From JAUUZQ01 sp964538375 (GTDB lineage: Bacteria > Bacteroidota > Bacteroidia > Bacteroidales > GCA-2748055), in contig CAZIFQ010000002.1 of NCBI GenBank assembly GCA_964538375.1, positions 62,001-126,000 of the forward strand: a stretch of DNA of 64,000 bases, written 5' to 3'. The position numbers and the translations under genes were made by a program. Under the pieces are notes generated by a model. That model was not told the origin of the DNA and made no database searches. It saw nothing but the letters and a program-made list of their open reading frames with translations. Shown one piece after another: positions 16,338 through 25,536 of the stretch (positions are counted from its first letter, which is position 1; each line of letters begins with the position of its first letter).

Positions 16338-16669
16338 TTAAATCTCAAAAGACATTGGAAAGTGTGCTGAGTGTTTCTTTTTTTAGATGAATTGCATCTA
16401 AAAGCAAGAATAAAGGTTGAAATAGTTGTAAGTGACGGGCTTAAACTAATATTCAATAAAGAAATATTTGAGTTTTCACAGAAGAATAATGTGTGTTGAT
16501 CACAATTATTGGCTTGATCATAAAGTTAATGATATTCCTGATGTCATAAATCCCGGTTTGAGTTGTAATGATGGAGATAATTCAATAATTTTAGTAGGAA
16601 GATTACTGATTATCAATATTTGAAAATCTGAAAAATACATTAAATCATATCGCGCAGGATATCAGGAGG
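16338..16669. other. Non-coding interval before the DinB-like gene
   Basis: This 332-base AT-rich gap contains a hairpin TTTTAGATG (16381-16389) with CATCTAAAA (16395-16403), which may end the vor operon, though no T run follows. A 44-codon open frame starts near 16490 but has no recognised homology. The frame of the next gene is open back to 16610 without any ATG, GTG or TTG. Confidence 0.5.
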
Positions 16670-17095
16670 TTGGTTTTTGAGTGGGAAGAGAAATTACGAG
16701 ATCTCCCGGAAGATGTTTTGGTAACCCGGCTCAACCGACAAGGAAGAAATATCAAACAGATCGTTGGACATATGATCGATTCTGCTTCAAATAACCATCA
16801 ACGGATCGTTCGCCTGCAGTATACTTCCTACCTGGTCTTTCCTAATTTTGAAAGGGAGAACGATTTGTGGATAAGCATACAGCAACACCAGGAAGAGGAT
16901 TGGAGCGAGATGCTTCAGCTATGGAAATATTTTAATCTGCACATTGCCCATACGATCATACACACCGATCATAGCTGGTTAGATAATTCATGGACCGATG
17001 GTATTACGGACCCCATTACTCTAAAAGATATTATCGTTGATTATGTGTCGCATCTGACACTTCATCTGAATGAGATAAAAATCTTGTTGGAATAA
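16670..17095 (+). CDS. DinB-like four-helix metalloprotein, N-terminus uncertain
   Basis: The 141 residues visible have three histidines placed as in DinB/YfiT proteins: GHMIDSASNNHQR near 30, a central HSW, and HLTLHLNE near the C-terminus. Homology-like sequence (NTLNHIAQDIRRLVFEW) continues upstream in frame to about 16622, but that stretch has no ATG, GTG or TTG. The only usual start is TTG 16670, with AGGAGG touching it. Either translation begins at an unusual codon (CTG or ATT) near 16628, or the 5' end is damaged. DinB-type proteins are mostly thiol-dependent or metal-binding enzymes of unknown substrate. The gene converges with nadD. Confidence 0.65.
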   Translation: MVFEWEEKLRDLPEDVLVTRLNRQGRNIKQIVGHMIDSASNNHQRIVRLQYTSYLVFPNFERENDLWISIQQHQEEDWSEMLQLWKYFNLHIAHTIIHTDHSWLDNSWTDGITDPITLKDIIVDYVSHLTLHLNEIKILLE

Positions 17096-17098
17096 GGC

Positions 17099-17677
17099 CT
17101 ACTTCTCATAAAAATGCATTTCTTTGATATAGGTGTAGGTTTTTTCCGGGAGGAAAAACCTGACATCTTTCCCTTCGCTAATAGATTTCCTGATGAAGCT
17201 GGAACTTACATCAATCAATGGCGCTTCCATCAGCGTGATGTTTTTATGGGAGTATATCTCTTCACGGGAGACTCCAGGTCTTGGATAAACCAGTCGGTGA
17301 AATTTATTTTGAATTTGCTCACTGTTTTTCCATCGATGGAAATTTTTCAACCCATCTGCACCCATGATTAATTGAAATTCATTGTTTGAATGTTTCTCGC
17401 TGAGATAGGCCAGGGTATCGATTGTGTAAGAAGGTTTAGGCATACTGAATTCAATATCAGAAATTCTGAAACGCTCATCCTCCTCAATTGCTCTTCTTAC
17501 TAACTCTAGCCGGTGATAATCTGCCAACAGTGTTTTTTTTTCTTTTAGCGGGTTTTGCGGACTAACCACAAACCAGAGTTCTTCGAGGTCTGAAAACTCA
17601 AGCATAAAGTTCGCAATGGCAAGGTGGCCGATGTGAATTGGATTAAAAGAGCCGAAAAATAAACCTGTTTTTATCAT
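17099..17677 (-). CDS. nadD: Nicotinate-nucleotide adenylyltransferase
   Basis: A 192-residue nucleotidyltransferase with the GSFNPIHIGHLAIAN start (HIGH motif) and the C-terminal motif DVSSSFIRKSISEG corresponding to ISSTxIR. It transfers AMP from ATP to nicotinate mononucleotide in NAD synthesis. It is the last gene of the minus-strand series yicC-gmk-nadD, 54 bases after gmk, an arrangement common in Bacteroidota. Length and motifs are normal. Confidence 0.95.
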   Translation of the reverse strand: MIKTGLFFGSFNPIHIGHLAIANFMLEFSDLEELWFVVSPQNPLKEKKTLLADYHRLELVRRAIEEDERFRISDIEFSMPKPSYTIDTLAYLSEKHSNNEFQLIMGADGLKNFHRWKNSEQIQNKFHRLVYPRPGVSREEIYSHKNITLMEAPLIDVSSSFIRKSISEGKDVRFFLPEKTYTYIKEMHFYEK

Positions 17678-17731
17678 ATCACGAAGTTACAAAAAACATC
17701 TAATGGTGTAAGAATCTTACATTGGATGGAT

Positions 17732-18298
17732 CTATGCTTTGATGAATTTTCTAATTAGCTGTTCAGCTTCTGCGAGTGTTGTATCCAGGTGGTCATTAAT
17801 AAGAATATGATCAAAGAGATTAGAATAGCCCATTTCCTCCTCAGCTTTGGCAAGACGCTTGTTCAACTGCTCATCTGAATCAGTATTGCGATTTATAAGG
17901 CGATTCTCTAATTCTTCAAGGGAAGGAGGTTGTACAAAAATGGCAAGTGAGTCATCTCCAAATTCCTTCTTCAGGTTCACTCCACCAACAACATCGATGT
18001 CAAAAAGGACATGTATTCCTTTATTCCGCAATCTTTCCGTCTCTGATCTCAGGCTTCCGTAAAACTGATTTTCATATACCTCTTCCCATTCAAGGAAATC
18101 GCCGGTAGAAATTTTACTTCTGAAATCCTCAGGTGAGAGAAAATAGTAGTCTTTACCGTCTGTTTCATTTGACCTTGCTTTTCTGGATGTCGCAGAGATG
18201 CTGAATGACAATCCAAGATCTAATTGTAAAAGATGCTTTACAATGGTTGTTTTACCCGATCCCGAGGGAGCAGAAAATATAATTAATTTTCCCTTCAT
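17732..18298 (-). CDS. gmk: Guanylate kinase
   Basis: This 188-residue protein has the P-loop SAPSGSGKTT near the N-terminus, the GMP-binding segment SATSRKARSNETDGKDYYF, and the lid region IDVVGGVNLKK. It phosphorylates GMP to GDP. It lies 39 bases after yicC and 54 before nadD on the same strand, so the three probably share a transcript. Confidence 0.96.
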   Translation of the reverse strand: MKGKLIIFSAPSGSGKTTIVKHLLQLDLGLSFSISATSRKARSNETDGKDYYFLSPEDFRSKISTGDFLEWEEVYENQFYGSLRSETERLRNKGIHVLFDIDVVGGVNLKKEFGDDSLAIFVQPPSLEELENRLINRNTDSDEQLNKRLAKAEEEMGYSNLFDHILINDHLDTTLAEAEQLIRKFIKA

Positions 18299-18337
18299 TT
18301 ATCTCTGTTTCGTTCAGGAAATTATCTCTTTTAGAAT

Positions 18338-19210
18338 CTATAATACATTCAATACTTGTTCCTTGATTTTCTCCAGGTCATCTTTCATTTCTACAACAAT
18401 GCGCTGAATATCTGCGTGATTTGCTTTGGAGCCCAGGGTATTGATCTCTCTTCCCATTTCCTGACTTATAAAGCCAAGTTTTTTACCATTTGGACTACCT
18501 TTTTCGAGCATCTCTAAAAAGTAGTCGCAGTGGTTTTTGAGTCTCACTTTCTCTTCTGATATATCTAGTTTTTCCATATAATATATCAGTTCCTGCTCGA
18601 ACCTGTTCTGGTCAAACTCCTCTTTGGATTTCATCTCCTCAAGGTTTGAATAAATACGTTCCTTTAGTTTTGTAATTCTTTCCTTTTCAAATGGCTCTAC
18701 AGCACTTAGCTTTTCCAGTATAGATGCTGTTCTTCCCCTGAGATCTTTTTCCAGTGAGGCCCCTTCCTGTATGCGGAAACCATCCAGTTCTTCCAGACAG
18801 GTTTTCAATGCTTCCATTATTTTGCTCCACTCTTCTTCATCCAGTTCTGCCTTTTCGGAGGTTACGGTATCAGGAAGTCGCATGATGGAACTAAGCAATT
18901 GTTCTCGACTCTCAATGCCTAAATCATCAGAAAGCTGGCTAAGTTGCAGAAAATACTCTTTTATAATTTTTGTATTTATCTGTACAGATGCTCCTTCTAT
19001 GAATTCGTAGTGAAAGGAACACTCCACCTTCCCTCTTTCCAGCTTTCCAGCAATGAGCTGACGTACCTGAAGATCTTTGCTTTTATATATTGCCGGCAGG
19101 CGCGTGCTGGTATCTATTTGCTTACTGTTGAGTGATTTAACCTCAATGGTTAGTTTCTTGGTGGAGAGCAGGCATTCAGCTTTGCCAAATCCCGTCATTG
19201 ATTTTAACAT
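18338..19210 (-). CDS. yicC: YicC family endoribonuclease-like protein
   Basis: A 290-residue protein with the family opening LKSMTGFGKAE, the middle SLNSKQIDTSTRLP, and the C-terminal block KKLGFISQEMGREINTLGSKANHADIQRIVVEMKDDLEKIKEQVLNV. YicC proteins have been linked to RNA decay in enterobacteria; the function here is inferred from the family. It heads the yicC-gmk-nadD series and is preceded by a good -7 promoter box. Confidence 0.94.
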   Translation of the reverse strand: MLKSMTGFGKAECLLSTKKLTIEVKSLNSKQIDTSTRLPAIYKSKDLQVRQLIAGKLERGKVECSFHYEFIEGASVQINTKIIKEYFLQLSQLSDDLGIESREQLLSSIMRLPDTVTSEKAELDEEEWSKIMEALKTCLEELDGFRIQEGASLEKDLRGRTASILEKLSAVEPFEKERITKLKERIYSNLEEMKSKEEFDQNRFEQELIYYMEKLDISEEKVRLKNHCDYFLEMLEKGSPNGKKLGFISQEMGREINTLGSKANHADIQRIVVEMKDDLEKIKEQVLNVL

Positions 19211-19232
19211 GTGACAATTTTATTATTCAATG

Positions 19233-19240
19233 CAAATGTA
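19233..19240 (-). promoter_or_regulatory. Candidate -7 box of yicC-gmk-nadD
   Basis: On the minus strand TACATTTG followed by C matches TAnnTTTGC, 22 bases before the yicC ATG at 19210. A T-rich stretch lies about 20 bases upstream, but it is not an exact TTTG. Confidence 0.45.
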
Positions 19241-19276
19241 ATAAAATGAGTGATAAGGAGAGAAAAATATGGAGGA

Positions 19277-22200
19277 CTAACAGCTTGGAGGATTTTCGCT
19301 GTCTGATCGGGGTACAGTAAAACTGAATGTGCTCCCTTCCCCGGGAACACTTGAAACTTCAAGGATTCCATGATTACTCTCAATAAATTCTTTGCAGATA
19401 ATCAGTCCAAGTCCTGTTCCTTTCTCACCTGCAGTACCCTCGGTTTTTATTTTATCTTCAATCCGGAACAACCTTTCGATGTTTTCAGCTTTTATACCCA
19501 CTCCCTGGTCAATAATTGAAACTTTGTTTTTTGTTTCGTTTTCAACAACCTTAATTTGGATAGATTTTCCCGGTTCTGTAAACTTAACCGCATTTGTCAG
19601 GAGGTTTCGTATTACAGTACTGATCATTTCCCTGTCAGCAAAAGAACATACCTCATCTTCATATATTCCTTCAATGGTAATATTCTTCTTCTCAGCAGCC
19701 ATTTTAAGAAGGTTGATATTTGTTTCGATGATTTTCGAAAGATTAAATTTGCTGTTTTCAATGATTAACCTTCCTCGTTGAGATTTTGACCAGGTTAGCA
19801 GGTTCTCAAGCAGGGTATAGATGTGTTTATTCGTTTCCCGGATTTTCTTCACACCATACCTGATCTCATCTGAGCTGGTACTGTCAAAACTATCATCAAG
19901 CAATTCGCTGATTGATAGAACGCTGGCGAACGGATTTTTAAGGTCGTGGGAGATGATGGAGAAGAATTTGTCTTTAGTTGCATTTAGCTCCACCAGGTTG
20001 TTTTCAGAGATCTGAAGTTGCTTATGCGCCTTTTTTATTTCCTTGTACTGAACCTTAAGTATCTTATTGGTTCTCTGGTGAAGCAGAAAACGATAGATAA
20101 AAATAATTACCCCGAAGGCCGCCAGCACTTCAAGCAGGATGAACCAACTTGTTCTCCAGAATGGCGGAGTAATAACGATTTTTAGTTTAGCCGGATTATT
20201 TGTCAGGAATCCGTCGGTGTTACTTGCGTCTACTTCCAGGGTATACACGCCCGGTTTCATATTTGCGTAGGTCACGTAATTACGATTTCCTGCAATATTC
20301 CAATGATCCTCAAGGCCTGACATCCTATGTCTGAAATTTAATTTTTCAGGCATATGATGATTCAATGCGGTGAAATCAATGGAGAAGAAGCGCTGTTGAT
20401 AATTAAGTTTAATCTCGTCGAGGTAAGTAACATGAATTGGCAGGTAATAGTTATCTACCATTTCAATCAGCTGATCAGCATCTTCTTCATTTTCTTCTTC
20501 GCTTAGATAGGCCATTTCAGGCATTACGGAAACTTCTTTCCCCATTATTTCGAGCCGACTGATAATGATCTCGGCATTGTTTTTTACAGGAATAATTTTA
20601 GCCGGATCAATGATATTCATTCCATACACACCTCCGCCATATATAAGTCCACTTTTGCCTGCATGAAATGCCCCTCCATTGAATTCATTGCTTTGTAAAC
20701 CATCCTTGACATCAAAATTCTTAAATTCAAATTCGGTAAGGTCCAATCGTGAAATACCTTTATTGGTAGTCATCCAGAGTCGGTTTTGGTGATCGGGCAT
20801 TATGCCATAGATAGTTTCATTTGGCAGTCCGGCTTCGATGCCATATCGCTTAAATTTCCCGGTCGAGGGATTAAACAGGTTGAGTCCGCTGTTTGTCCCT
20901 ACCCATAAATATCCCTTTTCATCTTCATATATTGAAAACACAACATTATCGGATATTCCGGATTGATCATCAGGGTCGAACTGGAAGTTCATAAATGAAC
21001 CTGTTTCTGTGTCCAGTCGATTTAGTCCTCCTCCGTAAGTTCCAACCCATACAAATCCCTGTGGGTCCATATATATGGCAGAATAGACAAAATTATTCGA
21101 TAAGGAGGAAGTATTTTCAGGATCGTGAAGATACCTGTTAAAGGTGCCTTTCTTTGGATTAAACTTATTCAGCCCATTTCTTGTACCGATCCATAAGATA
21201 CCTGTTGAGTCTTCATAAATGGTTCTTACAGAGTTATTCGAAATAGTAGTTAGATCATTGGGATTAGTAGTGTAATTGCTAAAACTTCCATCAATTGGAT
21301 TGAACTTACTTAAGCCGCCTCCATCTGTACCAACCCAAACAGTGCCGTTGGATGATTGAAAAATCTTTCTTACAGATGGATTAGGTAAGGATCCTGGATC
21401 ATTTGGGTCGTGGTTATAATAAACGTAGGTTTGTTGCTTTGGATCATATACATTGATGCCTGTTTGGTTGGTGCCGATCCAGACCTTGCCTTTGCGGTCT
21501 TCCATGATGGACCAGACAAAGCTGCTGGACATGCTTTGTTGATCAAATGCATTATGCTTCAGGGTTTCAATAAGATTGGCCTGCAGATCGAGAACACTAA
21601 TACCCGCACCAAAGGTCCCTATCCAAATAGCTCCGGATCGATCCTGAAATAGGCAGTTGATGGTATTGTCGGAAAGACTGCTTGGATTTGCGTCGTTATG
21701 CCTGAAATTTTCAACATCATTTTTTGTGGAAAGGAATTCGTATACACCATTGCCGAAGGTTCCATACCACAGGTTTCCTTCCTCGTCTTCAATCAATGGT
21801 TTTATGGGTTTTACAGAAAGACTGGGGGATTGCAATGGGGCATCAATGATCAAACTTAGCTCTTTATTCTTATGTTGAAGAAAGAGTCCTGCCGAGGTCT
21901 GGATCCATAACCTGTTTTTGCTATCCTTATAGATGTTGGTAACTGGATCCTCTGTATGTGTTCTTATTTCCGGGTAGCGGAAAGAAACATTAATTTTATC
22001 TTCAAGAAGAAATTTTAGGATGCCATCATTGCAACCAAGCCAGAGCGTATCTCCATGAGTTTCAACAGAGCGAACATCAATAGATTTCTGGGCAGATTGA
22101 ACCTGGATAAGATTATCATATCCAGGCAGATTAACGAATAAGCCACCTGATGCTCCAATCCACAGACGTCCTTTCTTATCCTTGTGCAATGCATGTATTC

Positions 22201-22735
22201 GGCTACTTCCAGAATTGCTGCCCGGAAAATATTGTTTTGTATTCTGAGTTTGCAGGTTGACCCGGTTTAATCCATTTTGTGTTCCTGCCCAAATATATTT
22301 TCCAATGGAGAGGAGGGAAGTAATTGTATCGTTAGACAATGCGCTTTTTTCAGCAGATCCTATTGTATACTGATTCATTTCATCAGTTTTCGGATTTAGT
22401 CGTGTAAGACCGCCCCGGGATCCCAGCCAGATCATTCCATCTTCGTCCTCAGTAATTTGCTCAATCCATTTATGAGATAAACTATTCGCTTCTCCCGGCC
22501 GGTTGTTGTATATGACAAAATTTACTCCGTCGTATTTGTTCAATCCATCTTCGGTCCCAAACCACATGAAGCCCTTGCTGTCCTGGTATATACAATATAC
22601 TGAGCTCAGAGACAGGCCATCGTTGATGGTGATTCTATCGAAATTGATATTTTGATTTTGCGCACTGATTGTTAAGCCGCAAATGAGCAGAAAACATAAA
22701 ATAAAAGTTTTGATATTGATGTTGAGGGTCAGCAT
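19277..22735 (-). CDS. Two-component propeller sensor histidine kinase without receiver domain
   Basis: The 1152-residue protein starts with a signal/anchor segment, then a long periplasmic sensor of Reg_prop repeats (repeated WIGT, GLNKF and W-GT-GGGL patterns, about 30-740). A Y_Y_Y domain (about 770-850), one membrane segment (about 860-885) and a kinase core follow. The phosphoacceptor is His-930 in FFSIISHDLKNPF; an N box (NLLTNAVKF) and G boxes (DQGVGI, GTGLGL) are present. Unlike the hybrid two-component systems common in Bacteroidetes, it ends after the ATPase domain with no receiver and no AraC domain. It must act on a separate regulator, and none is adjacent. The ligand is unknown; many relatives sense polysaccharides. 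Confidence 0.93.
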   Translation of the reverse strand: MLTLNINIKTFILCFLLICGLTISAQNQNINFDRITINDGLSLSSVYCIYQDSKGFMWFGTEDGLNKYDGVNFVIYNNRPGEANSLSHKWIEQITEDEDGMIWLGSRGGLTRLNPKTDEMNQYTIGSAEKSALSNDTITSLLSIGKYIWAGTQNGLNRVNLQTQNTKQYFPGSNSGSSRIHALHKDKKGRLWIGASGGLFVNLPGYDNLIQVQSAQKSIDVRSVETHGDTLWLGCNDGILKFLLEDKINVSFRYPEIRTHTEDPVTNIYKDSKNRLWIQTSAGLFLQHKNKELSLIIDAPLQSPSLSVKPIKPLIEDEEGNLWYGTFGNGVYEFLSTKNDVENFRHNDANPSSLSDNTINCLFQDRSGAIWIGTFGAGISVLDLQANLIETLKHNAFDQQSMSSSFVWSIMEDRKGKVWIGTNQTGINVYDPKQQTYVYYNHDPNDPGSLPNPSVRKIFQSSNGTVWVGTDGGGLSKFNPIDGSFSNYTTNPNDLTTISNNSVRTIYEDSTGILWIGTRNGLNKFNPKKGTFNRYLHDPENTSSLSNNFVYSAIYMDPQGFVWVGTYGGGLNRLDTETGSFMNFQFDPDDQSGISDNVVFSIYEDEKGYLWVGTNSGLNLFNPSTGKFKRYGIEAGLPNETIYGIMPDHQNRLWMTTNKGISRLDLTEFEFKNFDVKDGLQSNEFNGGAFHAGKSGLIYGGGVYGMNIIDPAKIIPVKNNAEIIISRLEIMGKEVSVMPEMAYLSEEENEEDADQLIEMVDNYYLPIHVTYLDEIKLNYQQRFFSIDFTALNHHMPEKLNFRHRMSGLEDHWNIAGNRNYVTYANMKPGVYTLEVDASNTDGFLTNNPAKLKIVITPPFWRTSWFILLEVLAAFGVIIFIYRFLLHQRTNKILKVQYKEIKKAHKQLQISENNLVELNATKDKFFSIISHDLKNPFASVLSISELLDDSFDSTSSDEIRYGVKKIRETNKHIYTLLENLLTWSKSQRGRLIIENSKFNLSKIIETNINLLKMAAEKKNITIEGIYEDEVCSFADREMISTVIRNLLTNAVKFTEPGKSIQIKVVENETKNKVSIIDQGVGIKAENIERLFRIEDKIKTEGTAGEKGTGLGLIICKEFIESNHGILEVSSVPGEGSTFSFTVPRSDSENPPSC

Positions 22736-22859
22736 CCAGCATATTAAACGTGAAACAAAGACACAAATTACGTATTATTCCTTGTTTCTTCAACTACAGC
22801 TTAGGTCGTTGACTGAATTTAAGGATTTTTAACAGCTGCCCTGGAAATGCTATTGGTGT

Positions 22860-23141
22860 TTATCCTGTAATTTCTACACCCTTCCAAAATGCTACATGAT
22901 CCTTTATTTGCGTTGCAGCATCAGAGGGAGTTTTATAATACCAGGCGGCATCTTTATTGATCTCTCCCTCCACTTCAATGTGATAATAGGAGGCCACACC
23001 CTTCCATGGACATGTTGTTTTCAAATCACTGAATTTAAAATAGTTATGATTTATTGATGATGGTGGAAAATACTGGTTACTTTCCACAACAACTGTATCC
23101 TTACTCTCTGCGATTACCTTACCTTTCCAAATGGCTTTCAT
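22860..23141 (-). CDS. DUF427 domain protein
   Basis: A 93-residue protein with the DUF427 signatures MKAIWKGKVIAESKDTVVVE, YFPP, TTCPWKGVASYYHIEVEG and AAWYYKTPSDAATQIKDHVAFWKGVEI. It covers the whole family length. No function is established for the family. It lies 54 bases after egtD on the same strand and may belong to the same transcript; a stress-related role is a guess from this placement. Confidence 0.9.
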   Translation of the reverse strand: MKAIWKGKVIAESKDTVVVESNQYFPPSSINHNYFKFSDLKTTCPWKGVASYYHIEVEGEINKDAAWYYKTPSDAATQIKDHVAFWKGVEITG

Positions 23142-23195
23142 AGTGTGTTTATTTTTTTTATAAATCTCTTATTTTATCATTTCAGCCATTGCCCG

Positions 23196-24173
23196 TCATT
23201 CCAATCCTTTTCCCTTCTTCCTCCAGAGGGAATTCACAAAATACCCCCTGCTGTCGAAGAAATTCTCTTCAATAGCAAACCCAGATTCCCTGGCAAAGTC
23301 GTTTATCATCTTCATGTCATATTTCTGTGACATCTCGGTAAATATGGGTTCCCATTTGTCAAATCGTATGCTTTGGTTTGCTTTTTTAAAATGCACTTCC
23401 TGTTTCATTAAGCTGATCAGGTAGCTTTTCGCAGCACCATCAATTGGATCATAAGCAGGAACATGTTTAAAGCTTGAAAGGTCAAAATCTGCACCCAATT
23501 CACGATTAAATCGAGCCAGCAGGTTAAGGTTGAAATCACGAGTATGACCTTTCGGGTCATTATATGCTCTCAAAATTACTTCAGGATCTTTTTTTAAATC
23601 AAGTCCAATTAATAGTTTGTCGTTTGCCGACATCATTCCTGACATGTGGTTCAGAAATTCGATACTCTGTTCACGATTGTAATTGCCCAGGTTTGATCCA
23701 AGAAAAATGATTATTTTCCTGTTCTTGTACTCTGTGCTTAACTCCTCAATCATGTCAAAATAGTCGCCATTCTTTTCAATAACAGTTAAATATGGGAATT
23801 TTGCCTTCAGCTCAGCGGTTAATTTCCTGTTCGATTCAACTGATATGTCCACAGGAATATATCTGAAATTTATATTATTCTCATACATGTATTTTAGCAG
23901 AATCCTGGTTTTTGCACCGTCTCCTGCTCCAAGCTCAACCAGGTCGACATGTTCACATTGTTTGCAGAAGAAATCAGTAAGTGAAGCTTTATGTATCTCG
24001 AATATTTCAGCTTCGCTTATCGTAGGATAATATTCAGGCATCCTCATAATCTTTCTGAAAATTTCACTTCCCTTTTCGTCGTAGAAAAATTTTGAAGAGA
24101 TATGTTTTGGTGTGTCGGACAAACCTTGCATTACTTCTTCTAAAATAGGGGTTGATACTTGAGTTGCTTCCAT
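23196..24173 (-). CDS. egtD: L-histidine N-alpha-methyltransferase EgtD
   Basis: The preferred start is the ATG at 24173, two bases after the egtB stop; an earlier in-frame ATG at 24209 would lie inside egtB. The 325-residue product has the EgtD opening (GLSDTPKHISSKFFYDEKGSEIFRKIMRMPEYYPTISEAEI), the SAM motif VELGAGDGAKT, and the GSNLGNY motif. EgtD trimethylates histidine to hercynine, the first step of ergothioneine synthesis. The pairing with an EgtB-like gene makes this assignment firm. Confidence 0.92.
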   Translation of the reverse strand: MEATQVSTPILEEVMQGLSDTPKHISSKFFYDEKGSEIFRKIMRMPEYYPTISEAEIFEIHKASLTDFFCKQCEHVDLVELGAGDGAKTRILLKYMYENNINFRYIPVDISVESNRKLTAELKAKFPYLTVIEKNGDYFDMIEELSTEYKNRKIIIFLGSNLGNYNREQSIEFLNHMSGMMSANDKLLIGLDLKKDPEVILRAYNDPKGHTRDFNLNLLARFNRELGADFDLSSFKHVPAYDPIDGAAKSYLISLMKQEVHFKKANQSIRFDKWEPIFTEMSQKYDMKMINDFARESGFAIEENFFDSRGYFVNSLWRKKGKGLE

Positions 24174-24175
24174 AA

Positions 24176-25330
24176 TTATTTTGCTAATCTTATACCGGTA
24201 AATTGCCATGCAAGATGGGCATGAAAAAAATTCCGATAGGTTTTTCTACTGTGATTCTTTGGAGTGACAACAGAGGCGCCTCTTAACACTTTTTGATTGA
24301 CCATAAACTTGCCATTGTATTCTCCAACTGTGCCTTCTGCTTTTTTATACCCAGGATAGGGGAGATAAGAACTTTCAGTCCATTCCCATCGATCACCCCA
24401 GTGAAATTTATCTGAAGCTACCTCCCACTCAAATTCTGTAGGAAGACGCATCTTTTTCCATTGGGCAAAAGCAAATGCCTCGTAATAATTTATATGGGTG
24501 AGAGGGTGATCTTTTTTCAATTCTTTTAATCCGGCAAGGGTAAATTGAAACCAGGTTTCATTTTCTTTTTTCCAATATAATGGATGTTGTTTCTCATTGT
24601 CATTTACCCACTTCCATCCTTCTTCGTGCCAGAATTCATAATTGCTGTAGCCACCATCATTGATGAATTCCAAAAATTCACCGTTACTTACCAATCGATT
24701 ACTGATCTCGAATGGAGCAATATAGACTTTATGCCTGGGTTTTTCGTTATCGTAAGCAAAACCATTGTTTTCGAATCCCACTTCAGCCGTTCCTCCCTCA
24801 TGCTTGATATACTCCTGTTTAGGCATCTTACCAGATTCAGCAAATGGATCATCTCCATAAGCCGGATATAGTGGATTTCTACTTAAGTTATATTTGTGGT
24901 CTGTATAAAACAGCTCATTGTGTTGCTGTTCGTGATTTAATCCAAGTATAACCAGGTCTGTTAACTCATTTCCCTGTTCTGCTTTAAGGAGTTGTTCCAT
25001 ATGGCGATCTACATATGTACGGTAATCATATATCTCTTTAACAGTTGGACGGCTGAATGTTCCTCTTTCGTCCCTTGAAGTTCTTTTCCCCGCTCCTTCA
25101 TAATAGCTATTGAACAGGTAAGCATATTGTGAATGGAACTCCTTGTAATTTTTGTAGTAAGGTTTTAGAATAAACTCTTCAAAAAACCAGGTGGTATGCG
25201 CAAGGTTCCATTTTGGAGGGCTTGCAAAGTAAGCCACCTGGGGAACAAAATCTTCAGTTAAAAGTGGTTCGCACATTAACAGTGATTGCAGGCGTATGTT
25301 TTTATATTGAGCTAGAAGATCCAAATTCAT
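24176..25330 (-). CDS. egtB: EgtB-like non-heme iron sulfoxide synthase
   Basis: A 384-residue protein with an N-terminal DinB domain and a C-terminal FGE-sulfatase domain. The three iron histidines appear as His-45 (WNLAHTTWF), His-133 and His-137 (NHEQQHNE), the HX3HXE pattern of EgtB. The end WQFTGIRLAK is typical. EgtB uses O2 to join a thiol to hercynine. No EgtC, EgtA or PLP C-S lyase (EgtE) gene is adjacent, so the sulfur donor is uncertain, as in bacteria that use cysteine directly. A selenoneine synthase (SenA) is a less likely alternative because no senB is near. It is translated ahead of egtD. Confidence 0.88.
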   Translation of the reverse strand: MNLDLLAQYKNIRLQSLLMCEPLLTEDFVPQVAYFASPPKWNLAHTTWFFEEFILKPYYKNYKEFHSQYAYLFNSYYEGAGKRTSRDERGTFSRPTVKEIYDYRTYVDRHMEQLLKAEQGNELTDLVILGLNHEQQHNELFYTDHKYNLSRNPLYPAYGDDPFAESGKMPKQEYIKHEGGTAEVGFENNGFAYDNEKPRHKVYIAPFEISNRLVSNGEFLEFINDGGYSNYEFWHEEGWKWVNDNEKQHPLYWKKENETWFQFTLAGLKELKKDHPLTHINYYEAFAFAQWKKMRLPTEFEWEVASDKFHWGDRWEWTESSYLPYPGYKKAEGTVGEYNGKFMVNQKVLRGASVVTPKNHSRKTYRNFFHAHLAWQFTGIRLAK

Positions 25331-25536
25331 TTGTTGAGATGTTAAGATTAAATTAAGCTAATTTTCAGGGAGCTTATCATGTGTGTATTTAATACAATAT
25401 AATCTAAGCTTTGTTCAATAATAAATCTATTTGTCGTTTAAATTAAACAACAATTACAAAATGAAAGAAAGTTGTAGATGTGAATGGAGAATTATTTCCA
25501 AAAACTGATAAGCAATTTAGATGAGCACTCTTTGTA

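Noticed and set aside
16490..16624. 44-codon open frame with a short IPDVINPGL stretch
   Set aside because: It has no further similarity to any family and no ribosome site; too weak to call a gene.
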